Positions 1-6,708 are shown, numbered from the stretch's first letter. The stretch is DNA of 15,660 nucleotides from Pyrinomonadaceae bacterium (GCA_013812565.1 JACCTF010000811.1:1-15660); one strand, 5' to 3'. Numbers and translations: made by a program. Notes: generated by a model not told the origin, from the sequence alone.

Positions 1-137
1 CGTAATGGCACAAGAACCTTAGCAAACTCACCACGAGCTAAAAGAACCTTGAATATGCTGAACAACTAAACCCTCGTATTTGTTGGGGAATTAGATGCGC
101 TTGCCCTACCTCTAATAGCTAGAAGGAGGCAAACAAC

Positions 138-272
138 ATGGGTCTCAAACGAAGAGAATTTACCAGAGAGTTCAAACTGCAAGTCATCACCGAAGTCGAA
201 GCCGGGCGTCCAATGTCGCAGGTCGCGCGCGAGCATCAGCCAACCGTGGCGGATCGGAGTTCTTCCATTTGA
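138..272 (+). mobile_element. Truncated IS transposase OrfA (N-terminal remnant)
   Basis: The reading frame starts at ATG 138, eight bases after a strong Shine-Dalgarno AAGGAGG (123-129), and runs 44 codons to TGA. Its first 36 residues (RREFTREFKLQVITEVEAG, then MSQVAREHQ) are typical of the N-terminal helix-turn-helix of IS3/IS911-type OrfA proteins, which bind the element's terminal repeats. Family members are usually near 90-100 residues and are followed by a DDE-containing orfB. Here the similarity stops near base 240, and the next bases belong to an unrelated PD40 protein in another frame. No orfB and no right-end inverted repeat are visible. The IS was therefore cut by deletion or recombination and cannot transpose. 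The left terminus cannot be placed; an AAGAACCTT direct repeat (about 11-19 and 44-52) is the only nearby repetition. The family call rests on recalled sequence style. Confidence 0.7.
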
Positions 273-552
273 AGGTGGGCAAGCCGTCAAGGTGTTTGAA
301 GTTCCACGAATGGTTGCGCTGCCGAACCTCGTGCGCTGGACGCCGGACGGGCGCGGCATTGCATACATCGCCACACGCGGCGGCGTTTCTAACATCTGGA
401 GCCAGCCGTTAGATGGAGGTTCACTGAAGCAGTTAACTGACTTCAAAACCGATCGCATCTTCTCTTTCGACTGGTCACCGGATGGCAAATGGCTTGTCCT
501 TGCGCGCGGCACTGAGACCAGCGATGTGATCCTGATAAAAGAGTTCAGATGA
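238..552 (+). pseudogene. 3' remnant of a PD40/WD40-type beta-propeller gene
   Basis: An open frame with no credible start runs from about base 238 to TGA 550-552. It reads QPWRIGVLPFEGG, then two PD40-like blades with the TolB signatures LVRWTPDGRGIAYIA and FDWSPDGKWLVLARG, and ends VILIKEFR. This is how the propeller domains end on acidobacterial serine/threonine protein kinases and related TolB-like proteins. About 100 residues remain of a protein normally several hundred residues long. The GTG at 292 could start a peptide, but it lacks a ribosome site and lies inside a blade. The upstream gene body has been replaced by the IS remnant, whose frame is different, so no fusion protein is made. 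I read it as a dead C-terminal fragment. Confidence 0.75.
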
Positions 553-740
553 GCGGCAGAGAACTCAGTGAGGTATAACTCTCTGAACAAGCCCTTGCCG
601 CCGTCGCTTGAGACGGAGAAAATACTCGCCGTTAAACCACTCGTACACACGTCCATTTCGGGGTCGTGCGTACCGTCCCACACCTCCGCACAACTTACTC
701 GATACTTTCCGTTAACCTCTTCTTGCAGCCGAATCCATCC

Positions 741-1703
741 TCAAGTCGTCGCTTCGGCTTGTGTAATATGCCTGGAGACGCTTGGTGCGAAAGCCCGCGC
801 GACAGCGAGGTTCTGCGCTTCGGACAAGTCGGAGATGGTATAGACTGCGTGCCGCTTCGTCTCAAAGCACGAGACTTGATAACCTTCGATTTGTGCGCAC
901 GCAACGGCTTGGATGTCCGGCGTGCTGACGGGCGCGGCGTTACCAACGGCGGCGAGCGTTCCGTCGTTCGTTTCGGGTTTCTCGGTCACGAGCACTGAGA
1001 CGGTGCGCCCGTGATGTTCGAGGACGACGTGGGCGAAACGCTGACCGTTATAGACACAGGAATGTTCTTCGATAAGCCTGATGTCACCCGCCGTCTCGCC
1101 CCGCCCCGCCATCACGGCTTCTTCCAAGTCTGTGTAGACCGCATCGAAACGGCGTCCGGCTTCGTCAAGCGGAATCGGGTCTTCTTCGAGTTGGTAGTCG
1201 AGGGCGCAGAAGCGGTGGTCGCCGACCGCTGTTTTAGTTTGCTCGAACCGCGCTAAGCGCACCGCCGCTCCATCGAGTCGCGGCGCGTTCGATTCTCTAC
1301 GCTCTACTTGCGCGACCTGCGAACTCGTCGAAGTTTGACGCGAGGTGAGGGCGACGAAGCCGATTATCACCGCGACGAGAAGACACGCGGCAAAAGTGAG
1401 CCACTGCGTGCGCGCCGTTTGAAAGGGCGCGAATAACTTTGCAAAGGTTGATTTACGCTCTGACTGTTTTAGCGTCGCTTTCAAATCGTTCTGCAAGCGG
1501 AAAGCAAATTCCGGGCGCACGCGAAAATCGGCAGACTGTGTGATCGCGCGTTGCAACGCGGCACGCACCTCGCGCCGCGCCGTTAACTCTTGGCGGCAGT
1601 CGGCACAACCCTCCAGATGCCGTTGCAACGCGCCGTTCTCTTCCGTTGCCGATTCGTTATTAAGGTATGAGTCGGCGATCTCTTTAACATCATGGCATTT
1701 CAT
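741..1703 (-). CDS. Zinc-binding (zf-HC2/ZAS) transmembrane anti-sigma factor
   Basis: A 320-residue protein starting at ATG 1703, eight bases after AGGAG. The N-terminus has the ZAS zinc pattern: C3, then H29-x3-C33-x2-C36, with the usual helical stretch between. Such domains sit in the cytoplasm and sequester an ECF sigma factor. A single membrane helix follows at about residues 101-119 (WLTFAACLLVAVIIGFVAL). The remaining 200 residues would be extracytoplasmic and contain three or more cysteines. I do not recognise that sensor domain; it may detect the envelope redox state, given the thioredoxin and CcdA genes upstream on the same strand. The cognate sigma gene normally lies just upstream, but 1704-1962 has no room for one. 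Family assignment is secure; the partner and signal are unknown. Confidence 0.82.
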   Translation of the reverse strand: MKCHDVKEIADSYLNNESATEENGALQRHLEGCADCRQELTARREVRAALQRAITQSADFRVRPEFAFRLQNDLKATLKQSERKSTFAKLFAPFQTARTQWLTFAACLLVAVIIGFVALTSRQTSTSSQVAQVERRESNAPRLDGAAVRLARFEQTKTAVGDHRFCALDYQLEEDPIPLDEAGRRFDAVYTDLEEAVMAGRGETAGDIRLIEEHSCVYNGQRFAHVVLEHHGRTVSVLVTEKPETNDGTLAAVGNAAPVSTPDIQAVACAQIEGYQVSCFETKRHAVYTISDLSEAQNLAVARAFAPSVSRHITQAEATT

Positions 1704-1802
1704 TGTGATAACTCCTCGAAGACTATATTACGCCGGAGTCGAATTGACAGGCTGCTGTTCACGCCGGGATTGTGGTCGGTGTATTGATGCAACTTGACGA
1801 GT

Positions 1803-1946
1803 TCAAGAGATTGCTTTAGGAGCGTAGTTTATATGAGAGCCGCAGCGTTCGGCGCCGATTGACGCCATGCAGCCGGTGCAGGCTGAGATGATGACTTGTC
1901 GGTAGAACGAATCCTGAACGTCGCCACACGAAAACTCTGGGTACAT
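1803..1946 (-). CDS. Small cysteine-containing ORF of uncertain status
   Basis: A 47-codon frame from ATG 1946 to TGA 1803 lies between the TlpA-like gene and the anti-sigma gene, on their strand. The product has four cysteines, including the motif ACTGCM and ERCG, with no signal peptide or membrane helix. I see no clear ribosome site upstream. It could be a small metal- or thiol-binding protein of the redox cluster, the decayed tail of a lost gene such as the missing sigma factor, or chance. I do not recognise any family. The remaining bases between it and the anti-sigma start (1704-1802) show nothing beyond the ribosome site of that gene. Confidence 0.25.
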   Translation of the reverse strand: MYPEFSCGDVQDSFYRQVIISACTGCMASIGAERCGSHINYAPKAIS

Positions 1947-1962
1947 TCGTCGCTGTCGTGAT

Positions 1963-2532
1963 TTAGAGCAGCGCGTCAAGCCGTGCGGCATAGTCTTCGG
2001 GCAGTTCGTTGCCGGTGTAGCGTACGATGCCTTCTTTGTCCAAGAACAGCACCGTCGGCGTGCCCTGCACTTTGTACGACTTGGCGACACTCGCGTCAGC
2101 GTCGCGTGCCACCGCGTACTTGATGCCGAACTCGCGGACGCCGCCTGCTGTACGCGCCTCGCTGTCTTGAATGTTAATGCCTAACACGCGCACGCCTTTG
2201 GCTTCGTACTGCGCGGCGAGTTCATTGATGCGCGGAGCTTCCTCTTTGCAGAACGGACACCACGCCGTCCAGAAAACGACGACCGCCGGGCGACCGCGCA
2301 AGGTATCGGGCGAGACTTGCGCGCCGTCCGTCTGTGTCAGTCGGAAGTCGGGCACGAGGCTGCCGATAGATGTGCCACGCGAAACGGTTGTCGCGTTCAT
2401 CCTGGTTTCCGTGTTCGTGTTTGTCGTTGTTGCGGCGACTTCGTTGGGACTGCTGCTAGTCGCGCATCCGGTCAACCCCGCGAATCCGGCGAACAACGCG
2501 GCGACGAGGATGATTGTTTTGTGTTTGTTCAT
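1963..2532 (-). CDS. TlpA/ResA-like thioredoxin-fold lipoprotein
   Basis: A 189-residue exported thiol-disulfide protein. The start at 2532 follows a GGAG site. A lipoprotein signal peptide is clear: MNKHK, a hydrophobic core, then the lipobox L20-T21-G22-C23. A Thr/Ser/Asn-rich linker reaches about residue 55. A TlpA/AhpC-TSA fold follows, with the active site W91-C92-P93-F94-C95, the GIN(I)Q strand, and the cis-proline loop VQGTPT (P159). Length and layout fit ResA/TlpA proteins, which reduce disulfides on apocytochrome c or other exported proteins and are re-reduced by CcdA. The gene starts 49 bases after the ccdA stop on the same strand, so the pair is probably co-transcribed and functionally linked. 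Its natural client cannot be told from this window. Confidence 0.88.
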   Translation of the reverse strand: MNKHKTIILVAALFAGFAGLTGCATSSSPNEVAATTTNTNTETRMNATTVSRGTSIGSLVPDFRLTQTDGAQVSPDTLRGRPAVVVFWTAWCPFCKEEAPRINELAAQYEAKGVRVLGINIQDSEARTAGGVREFGIKYAVARDADASVAKSYKVQGTPTVLFLDKEGIVRYTGNELPEDYAARLDALL

Positions 2533-2581
2533 AATCGCTTCTCCAAACTTTGTTATCGACTTGCTCTAAAAATTGCCGAAC

Positions 2582-3313
2582 TCATATAAATCGCTTGCCC
2601 GCTTCGAGCAGCAGATACTCGGCGACGATAACCATGATGACGCCGAACGCCTTCTTGACCTTGACCATCCACGCGCCGGAGCGCGGCAGTAGCGCCCCGC
2701 CAAATGTCCCCAACACGATCATCAACGCGCCCATGCCCAGGGCGAAGGTGAACAGAATCGTCGTGCCGAACAAGACGTTTCCTTGCGCGCCGACGTAAGC
2801 CAACGCCGCGCCCAGACCCGGTGCGGTGCAAGGCCCGACGACTAAGCCGGACGACGCGCCGACGAGCAGCGCCGCGACGTAGCCGTTGCCTTTGCGCTCG
2901 GGGTTGAAGTTGGTTAAGAACTGCGGCGTCGGCAAGGTGAATACATCGAGCATCGAGAGCGCGAGCAGGAGCACGATATTGCCGACGATGATGTATGTCC
3001 ACGGACTCGCCGCCCAGATGCCGAAGAGTGTTCCGGTGAGTGAAGCGAACGCGCCGAGCGCGGCATAGACGAGCGCCATGCCGATGACGAACAACAGCGA
3101 GAGCACGAAGCCGCGACTGTTGATACTGCGCTTGTCCGCACCATCGACGCTCATTGCCGCGACACGTCCGCCGATGAAGCCGAGTTGAATCGGGATGATC
3201 GGATAGACGCACGGCGTGAAGCTGATGAGCAGTCCGGCTAAAAACGCCGCCGGATAAGCGAGCAGCGAACCGGCTGACAAATACTCTTGCAAGTTGGCGG
3301 CGATGCCGTTCAT
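2582..3313 (-). CDS. ccdA: CcdA/DsbD-family transmembrane electron carrier
   Basis: A 243-residue polytopic membrane protein of the CcdA (DsbD beta domain) family. The two redox cysteines lie in the family's proline-flanked contexts: SFTPCVYP in the first helix (C35) and VVGPCTAPGLG in the fourth (C162). About six hydrophobic helices are visible, at roughly 20-45, 68-93, 104-125, 145-175, 180-208 and 218-238. The family passes electrons from cytoplasmic thioredoxin to periplasmic thioredoxin-fold proteins. An upstream periplasmic thioredoxin gene (3921-3472) and a downstream TlpA-like lipoprotein gene (2532-1963) are its likely partners. The start at 3313 gives the family's usual N-terminus, although the ribosome site is weak. 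The gene ends AGKRFI with no thioredoxin domain, so it is CcdA-type and not full-length DsbD. Confidence 0.92.
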   Translation of the reverse strand: MNGIAANLQEYLSAGSLLAYPAAFLAGLLISFTPCVYPIIPIQLGFIGGRVAAMSVDGADKRSINSRGFVLSLLFVIGMALVYAALGAFASLTGTLFGIWAASPWTYIIVGNIVLLLALSMLDVFTLPTPQFLTNFNPERKGNGYVAALLVGASSGLVVGPCTAPGLGAALAYVGAQGNVLFGTTILFTFALGMGALMIVLGTFGGALLPRSGAWMVKVKKAFGVIMVIVAEYLLLEAGKRFI

Positions 3314-3358
3314 CGGTTAAATCCGTTTCTATCGTGAACTGATGTTTTTGTATGAGGC

Positions 3359-3402
3359 GCGGTGCACCGCTTGCGAGGGTGACTTCGAGCGGGCGAAGTC
3401 AC
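3359..3402. terminator. Hairpins between thioredoxin and ccdA genes
   Basis: Two structures sit in the 158-base gap. GCGGTGCACCGC (3359-3370) is a perfect 12-bp palindrome. GTGACTTCG (3379-3387) and CGAAGTCAC (3394-3402) form a perfect 9-bp stem with a 6-nt loop. Neither is followed by a T-run on either strand, so this is either a partial terminator or an RNA-processing stem that uncouples the thioredoxin transcript from ccdA. Confidence 0.45.
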
Positions 3403-3471
3403 GCCTAGCGAGAGTTTCATGACCAATGCACGACCGCGCCCCACCGCCGACGGCGAGTGAAACCTGTCGTC

Positions 3472-3921
3472 TTAGCTCTGGGCAAGTGCCTTGTCGAAAG
3501 CACTCACATAAGTCGCGCGCTCGAAGCTGCCCTGACGGTTAATGCTGTAGTGCGTGTGGAAGAGGATCTTTCCCTGCGCGCCGACGACCGCGACGAGCGA
3601 CGAATTCTTTTTGTTCGCTTCAAAGAACTTGCCGATGCCGAGTTCGCGCGCTTTAGCACTCGCCTGCCTCGTCGTCTCTTCATTCGTCACGTCGAGTTCA
3701 ATAAAATTGAGGCGGTCGCCATACTGCTCTTTGAGTTCAGTCATCGTCGGCGCGAGTTTCTTACACGCGCCGCACCAGTCGGCATGCAGGAGGATAACGG
3801 TCGGCTTCGCGCTGCTTTTCTCACTCGTCGTGTTTTGCGCGGTTGTGGTAGAGGCGAAGGGTGCGAGTAAAGTCACTACGGCGAAGGCGATTACCGCCAT
3901 ACGAATCGTTTGGTTGTTCAT
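3472..3921 (-). CDS. Exported thioredoxin-domain protein
   Basis: I place the start at ATG 3921 (MNNQTIRM), eight bases after GGAG. An upstream in-frame ATG at 4098 would add a hydrophilic leader with no signal character. The 149-residue product has a signal peptide (about residues 1-29, ending near TTTAQN), a thioredoxin fold and the active site W49-C50-G51-A52-C53. It therefore probably acts in the periplasm as a disulfide reductant fed by CcdA, encoded 158 bases downstream on the same strand. One oddity: the segment NSSLVAVVGAQGK, where thioredoxins normally have the cis-proline (as in TPT), carries no proline. Loss of this residue usually affects substrate release and redox potential, so the protein may hold clients or work as a specialised reductant. 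The fold is certain; the client is unknown. Confidence 0.85.
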   Translation of the reverse strand: MNNQTIRMAVIAFAVVTLLAPFASTTTAQNTTSEKSSAKPTVILLHADWCGACKKLAPTMTELKEQYGDRLNFIELDVTNEETTRQASAKARELGIGKFFEANKKNSSLVAVVGAQGKILFHTHYSINRQGSFERATYVSAFDKALAQS

Positions 3922-4149
3922 TGAGTTCTCCATGTGGGTTTGCGGTGAATGCTGTTCTTTAGCTACGGCAAACAACTTCGACGAGCACGCGCGCGGCGAG
4001 CGACCCGCGACATGCGCCTCGCTCGCGTGCGAAGGCTGCCGATTTCTTTCTCCTGCTCGACTAATACCTGACAGGAGATTGTTTATTCCTTCAATCACGA
4101 ATAAAACTTTGTCTTTGAGGTGCCGTGCTTCTCATTGAATAGAGGTTTT

Positions 4150-4414
4150 CTATCCGAGTAGCATTGGCAGCAGCACGCCGAGCGTCAGCACGAAGAACCA
4201 CAGCGCCGGTGTCGGCGTGCTGATGGGACGGCGCAGGCGCTCCTCGCGCGCGGCGAGACGCGGGTCGAGTCTCAGCCTTGCGGCGTGACGGCGTTCCAAG
4301 AGCAGGTAGGCAAATGTATATAAGCGTGGCGCCGGACGACGCCGCGAGCCAGAGGCTGGCGACGAGTCCGGCTAAGGCGCCGATGGTTATGCGGCGCAAC
4401 CGTTTATTGTTCAT
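4150..4414 (-). pseudogene. Small two-helix membrane protein, frameshifted
   Basis: The start ATG at 4414 overlaps the stop of the preceding gene (ATGA), a sign of translational coupling. The first 30 or so residues, [20 protein letters not shown] and onward, form a membrane helix. Near 4315-4335 that frame turns into an arginine-rich, unprotein-like sequence. The frame one base later continues plausibly as [18 protein letters not shown], with a second hydrophobic segment [17 protein letters not shown] and a stop at 4150-4152. Joined, they would give about 88 residues with two membrane helices. One extra base in genome or assembly therefore disrupts it. I do not recognise the family. Its place upstream of the thioredoxin and ccdA genes suggests an envelope role. 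Confidence 0.6.
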
Positions 4415-4606
4415 CGCAAACTGCCGGGCGTTGTTTCATTGAGAATAGTTTTGCTGATCGGTTCACATTCGGTGCGCTCTCGCGCGCCAATGATTGGCGC
4501 ACAGTTACGCCCCGCGCGGTCGAGGACGTAAAGCACACGCGGGCTGAGCAATACCGCGTGACCGGCGAGCAAAGCGATGAGCGGCGTAGATGCCGACAAA
4601 CTTCAT
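4411..4606 (-). pseudogene. Small hydrophobic protein, probably frameshifted near its start
   Basis: ATG 4606 (MKFVG) has an excellent ribosome site, GGAGG with a 7-base gap, but that frame becomes arginine-rich and stops after 31 residues. The frame one base later, open from TTG 4599, encodes a hydrophobic stretch (PLIALLAGHAVLLSPRVLYV), a hydrophilic tail with two cysteines (NCAP and TECEP), and ends at TGA 4411-4413 overlapping the next start. The likely intact product is therefore MKF joined to the second frame, about 65 residues with one membrane segment. It is either mutated or carries a sequencing error. TTG 4599 lies 15 bases from the ribosome site, which is too far for normal use. 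Function is unknown; it forms a coupled pair with the next gene. Confidence 0.5.
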
Positions 4607-4926
4607 AATTAATCCTCCATGTCATGCCAATACCATGAGCGTGGAGGTTTATTCCCGTCAGCCACTTTCCCGACTTTGGCGGACGGGGGTGTGCAAGGGT
4701 TTGGCGGTGAAGTCGTCCAAAGTGCTCTGAGGCTGGTAAAAGAATAACCGCGCGGCTTGATGATTACCGCGCCGTCATCATGGCGATTTGTTGTGGGACA
4801 TCAATGCGAACTATCCGACGGATGAACGCACTCGGCGATATTATTGGGGTCGTGAACACCACAGCACTGCTTGTTATCACGGGAGGGAGCAATGCAGGCA
4901 AAAGGCTAAACTTCTTGACGCCTTTC
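4607..4926. other. Gene-poor spacer with two short doubtful plus-strand frames
   Basis: No convincing gene. The ribosome site of the 4606 gene is at 4614-4618. A plus-strand frame 4619-4747 (42 codons, ending VVQSALRLVKE) looks protein-like. It begins opposite that ribosome site and leaves no room for a promoter, so it would have to be a remnant. Another plus-strand frame ending at 4952 reads DLLWDINANYPTDERTRRYY and then a histidine- and cysteine-rich stretch, without a start codon. Both may be debris of lost genes. Confidence 0.4.
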
Positions 4927-5133
4927 TTATGCCGGGTCCGGCGCATTGGTAATTCGGGTGGCTGCTTGTTTCCCGTTCACCTCGCGCAGCACCTCTTTGA
5001 CTTCCCGTGACAGATCAGTGTTCACGTGCGGGAGGTCAGGCTCCCGTGGCGCTGGCACAAGCACAAGCTTCGGGTGATTGTTAGAAGGAAAGACTCGCTT
5101 ACCTGGTTCTCTACGCTTTACTTCGTTGTCCAC
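4927..5133 (-). CDS. Small basic hydrophilic protein, unknown
   Basis: A 68-codon frame starts at GTG 5133 and overlaps the end of the preceding small gene by 16 bases, which suggests translational coupling at the end of the peroxiredoxin operon. The product is hydrophilic and proline- and lysine/arginine-rich (FPSNNHPKLVLVPAPREPD), with a charged, probably helical segment, SREVKEVLREVNG, near the C-terminus. There is no signal peptide, membrane helix or cysteine. I do not recognise a family. The composition looks like a real protein, but the GTG start and lack of a separate ribosome site keep confidence modest. Confidence 0.45.
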   Translation of the reverse strand: MDNEVKRREPGKRVFPSNNHPKLVLVPAPREPDLPHVNTDLSREVKEVLREVNGKQAATRITNAPDPA

Positions 5134-5297
5134 TTATCGCTGCCTTCCTTCTTACCCGTCGGCTTGGTGGGTTTGTCAGCACCGGCGTTCGTAATCAAGC
5201 CCAACTCCCGCGCACGCTTCTTCAGTTTCTCTGTTGCCTTATCTTCCACCATCAGGGGTGATAGTTGCTGGTCGTGTTGGTTGTTCTTATCTTTCAT
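5118..5297 (-). CDS. Small charged hydrophilic protein, unknown
   Basis: I place the start at ATG 5297 (MKDKNNQHDQQ) because a purine-rich ribosome site (GGAAGGGA) directly precedes it. A longer in-frame start at 5408 would lie inside the peroxiredoxin gene. The 59-residue product is highly charged. It has a helical middle (DKATEKLKKRARELGLI) and a disordered Lys/Thr/Gly-rich tail (KPTKPTGKKEGSDKW). It begins 41 bases after the peroxiredoxin stop and overlaps the next small gene, so it is probably co-transcribed. It has no cysteine and no membrane segment. The tail resembles small nucleic-acid-binding or stress proteins in composition only; no family is recognised. Confidence 0.5.
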   Translation of the reverse strand: MKDKNNQHDQQLSPLMVEDKATEKLKKRARELGLITNAGADKPTKPTGKKEGSDKWTTK

Positions 5298-5338
5298 TCC
5301 CTTCCACCTTTCTTCTTGCTGGACTGTTTTATCAGGCG

Positions 5339-5839
5339 TTACCTTCTTCCCCCGTACCGCGTAAGTAGCTTGTCGAAATTCGCTGAATAGATGGCGGCGA
5401 CAACCCACTTATCCCTCGGACGAAACACCCCGAGCATAATCCTACGATGGCGTACGATGCCTTCTGCATCGACCACCACAATGGCGCGGGTAATCCAACT
5501 CGGCATCCACCATTGGCCGGTGTATCTCTTGGTGACACTGCCGTCAGTATCCGCCAGTAACGTGAGTGGGAGATTGTGATGTTTGGCGAACTTTTGGTGC
5601 GATTCAACCGTGCCCGCTGACACCCCGACAATCTCGGCTCCGGTGGCGATATATTCAGACCAGTGATCACGTACGGAACATAACTGTTTCGTGCATACGA
5701 GCGTCTCGTTGCCCGGATAAAAAAGGAAAGCGACTATTCGACCGCGCTTGTCGGACAGCCGCCAATCTCTGCCTTGCCCGTCCTGAAGTGTGAAGTCAGG
5801 CGCTTGCGTGCCGACAAATGCGTCCGCAGCTTGGCTCAT
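5339..5839 (-). CDS. PrxQ/BCP-type peroxiredoxin
   Basis: A 166-residue thiol peroxidase starting at ATG 5839, after AAAGGA with a 7-base gap. The AhpC-TSA fold begins GTQAPDFTLQDGQG. The catalytic motif PxxxTxxC is present as P42, T46 and peroxidatic C49. A second cysteine five residues on (C54, in VCTKQLC) is the intrahelical resolving cysteine of the PrxQ/BCP subfamily, and R118 fits the conserved active-site arginine. Such enzymes reduce hydrogen peroxide and alkyl hydroperoxides in the cytoplasm using thioredoxin. No signal peptide is present. It lies 64 bases after an excisionase-like HTH gene and before two small hydrophilic genes on the same strand, so it may be governed by the operator upstream of the HTH gene. 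Confidence 0.9.
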   Translation of the reverse strand: MSQAADAFVGTQAPDFTLQDGQGRDWRLSDKRGRIVAFLFYPGNETLVCTKQLCSVRDHWSEYIATGAEIVGVSAGTVESHQKFAKHHNLPLTLLADTDGSVTKRYTGQWWMPSWITRAIVVVDAEGIVRHRRIMLGVFRPRDKWVVAAIYSANFDKLLTRYGGRR

Positions 5840-5903
5840 TGACTTATCCTTTACTACCCTTCCTGAATGCTTGGTTTAGCTTCTGAGGGATTTTATCTGT
5901 GTG

Positions 5904-6146
5904 CTATATTTCGCCGTCACTCGTAGGGGCTACGATCACTTGCTGGGAAGGTCTGCCAAGCTGTGGCGGCTCAAAAGATCTAACGGACTCGATAGGAATG
6001 TACCAGACTGGTCCGCGCTCACTTTCCTTACGCTCAGCACCTTTAAATCTGCCTTCCCTCGTCCATTGTGCAATCGTCGGATAGCTAACGGCGATGCCTC
6101 TCTCTTTAAGTAAGGATCGCGCTTCTTTAGTAGTCACCATCTTCAT
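5904..6146 (-). CDS. Excisionase/MerR-like helix-turn-helix DNA-binding protein
   Basis: An 80-residue protein with a winged-helix fold of the HTH_17/excisionase type. It reads TTKEARSLLKERGIAVSYPTIAQWTREGRF in the helix-turn-helix, then a wing (GPVWYIPIESVRSF) at residues 45-57, and a short Pro/Gln tail. The start may be ATG 6146 or ATG 6140 (MVTTKEA). A sigma70-like promoter places the transcript start within a few bases of 6146, so the mRNA may be leaderless. Two copies of ATAGCATCCTAT flank the promoter elements and are the obvious candidate for autoregulation. The peroxiredoxin gene follows on the same strand. Proteins of this type act as transcription regulators or recombination directionality factors; no recombinase is visible, so a regulator is more likely here. 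Confidence 0.75.
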   Translation of the reverse strand: MKMVTTKEARSLLKERGIAVSYPTIAQWTREGRFKGAERKESERGPVWYIPIESVRSFEPPQLGRPSQQVIVAPTSDGEI

Positions 6147-6154
6147 GAGCCAAT

Positions 6155-6183
6155 TTTATAGCATCCTATGAGAAATGGCTCAA
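6155..6183 (-). promoter_or_regulatory. Sigma70-like promoter of the HTH-peroxiredoxin operon
   Basis: On the minus strand, TTGAGC (6183-6178) and TATAAA (6160-6155) are separated by exactly 17 bases. Only eight bases lie between the -10 box and ATG 6146, which leaves essentially no untranslated leader. Confidence 0.6.
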
Positions 6184-6203
6184 CAAAATACATAGCATCC
6201 TAT
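6158..6203. repeat. Pair of 12-bp operator-like direct repeats
   Basis: ATAGCATCCTAT occurs exactly at 6158-6169 and 6192-6203, 34 bases apart. One copy covers the -10 box and spacer of the promoter; the other lies just upstream of the -35 box. The ends ATAG and CTAT are complementary, so each copy is a partial palindrome. The placement suggests repression by the HTH protein encoded directly downstream. Confidence 0.55.
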
Positions 6204-6309
6204 TGATATTAAATCATGCTGAACGATATGGAATGGTCGGATGAACTAGCGGTATAAACAACTACGCTTGCACAGAACGAAGGGTCGAGTCTTCACGGGC
6301 TCGCCTCTT

Positions 6310-6534
6310 TTACTGTCTATACCATAGCAAGTACAAGACGAATATCAACACTAGCACTTGAACCAATAATGACACGTAGAATACCACGATGATGTTGCGC
6401 GCTTTCTTTCTCCATACCTTTAGGACCTCCTGTGCTTGCACGTCCTCTGGATTCATCTCTCCGGTCGAACGGCGGTGTTCGATGATAGAGATCTGTAACA
6501 TCTCCCGATTAGCATTCTGTGAACCAGGTATCAC
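6310..6534 (-). CDS. Small single-pass membrane protein, unknown
   Basis: The start is set at GTG 6534 because a full AAGGAGG lies five bases upstream. The ATG at 6549 would precede that site and have none of its own. The 74-residue product has a polar N-terminal half, then a basic patch (VWRKKARN) directly before one strong membrane helix, residues about 47-71 (NIIVVFYVSLLVQVLVLIFV and on), ending WYRQ. The positive residues ahead of the helix predict a cytoplasmic N-terminus with the short C-terminus outside. I do not recognise a family. It resembles small plasmid- or phage-borne membrane proteins (holin, toxin or entry-exclusion-like) only in size and layout. Confidence 0.6.
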   Translation of the reverse strand: MIPGSQNANREMLQISIIEHRRSTGEMNPEDVQAQEVLKVWRKKARNIIVVFYVSLLVQVLVLIFVLYLLWYRQ

Positions 6535-6539
6535 TGTGC

Positions 6540-6546
6540 CCTCCTT
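6540..6546 (-). promoter_or_regulatory. Start-deciding Shine-Dalgarno site
   Basis: AAGGAGG on the minus strand, five bases before GTG 6534. It lies downstream of the in-frame ATG 6549, so it selects the GTG start for the small membrane protein. Confidence 0.65.
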
Positions 6547-6708
6547 CATATGTCAAAGGCAATGGTTAAAGTTTACAGAGACAGTTGGAGTATCCGTGCC
6601 GCACCACGGCTACGGGGGCAAGACAGTGATAAAACAGTATGGTGAGGGACAGCGGTTGCTGGCAGCGGAGTCCGCGAGAGCATAAGGGAGCGTAGCAGAC
6701 TCAGGCAA

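Noticed and set aside
66..683. A 205-codon minus-strand frame across the left end.
   Set aside because: It is antisense to the PD40 remnant and the IS start, has no domain, and its composition is that of a shadow frame in GC-rich DNA.
2553..3212. A 219-codon minus-strand frame within ccdA.
   Set aside because: It is an arginine- and histidine-rich out-of-frame shadow of the clear CcdA protein.
5904..6146. The HTH protein considered as an excisionase of an integrative element.
   Set aside because: No integrase or recombinase gene is in the window, and the operator repeats at its own promoter fit a transcription regulator better.
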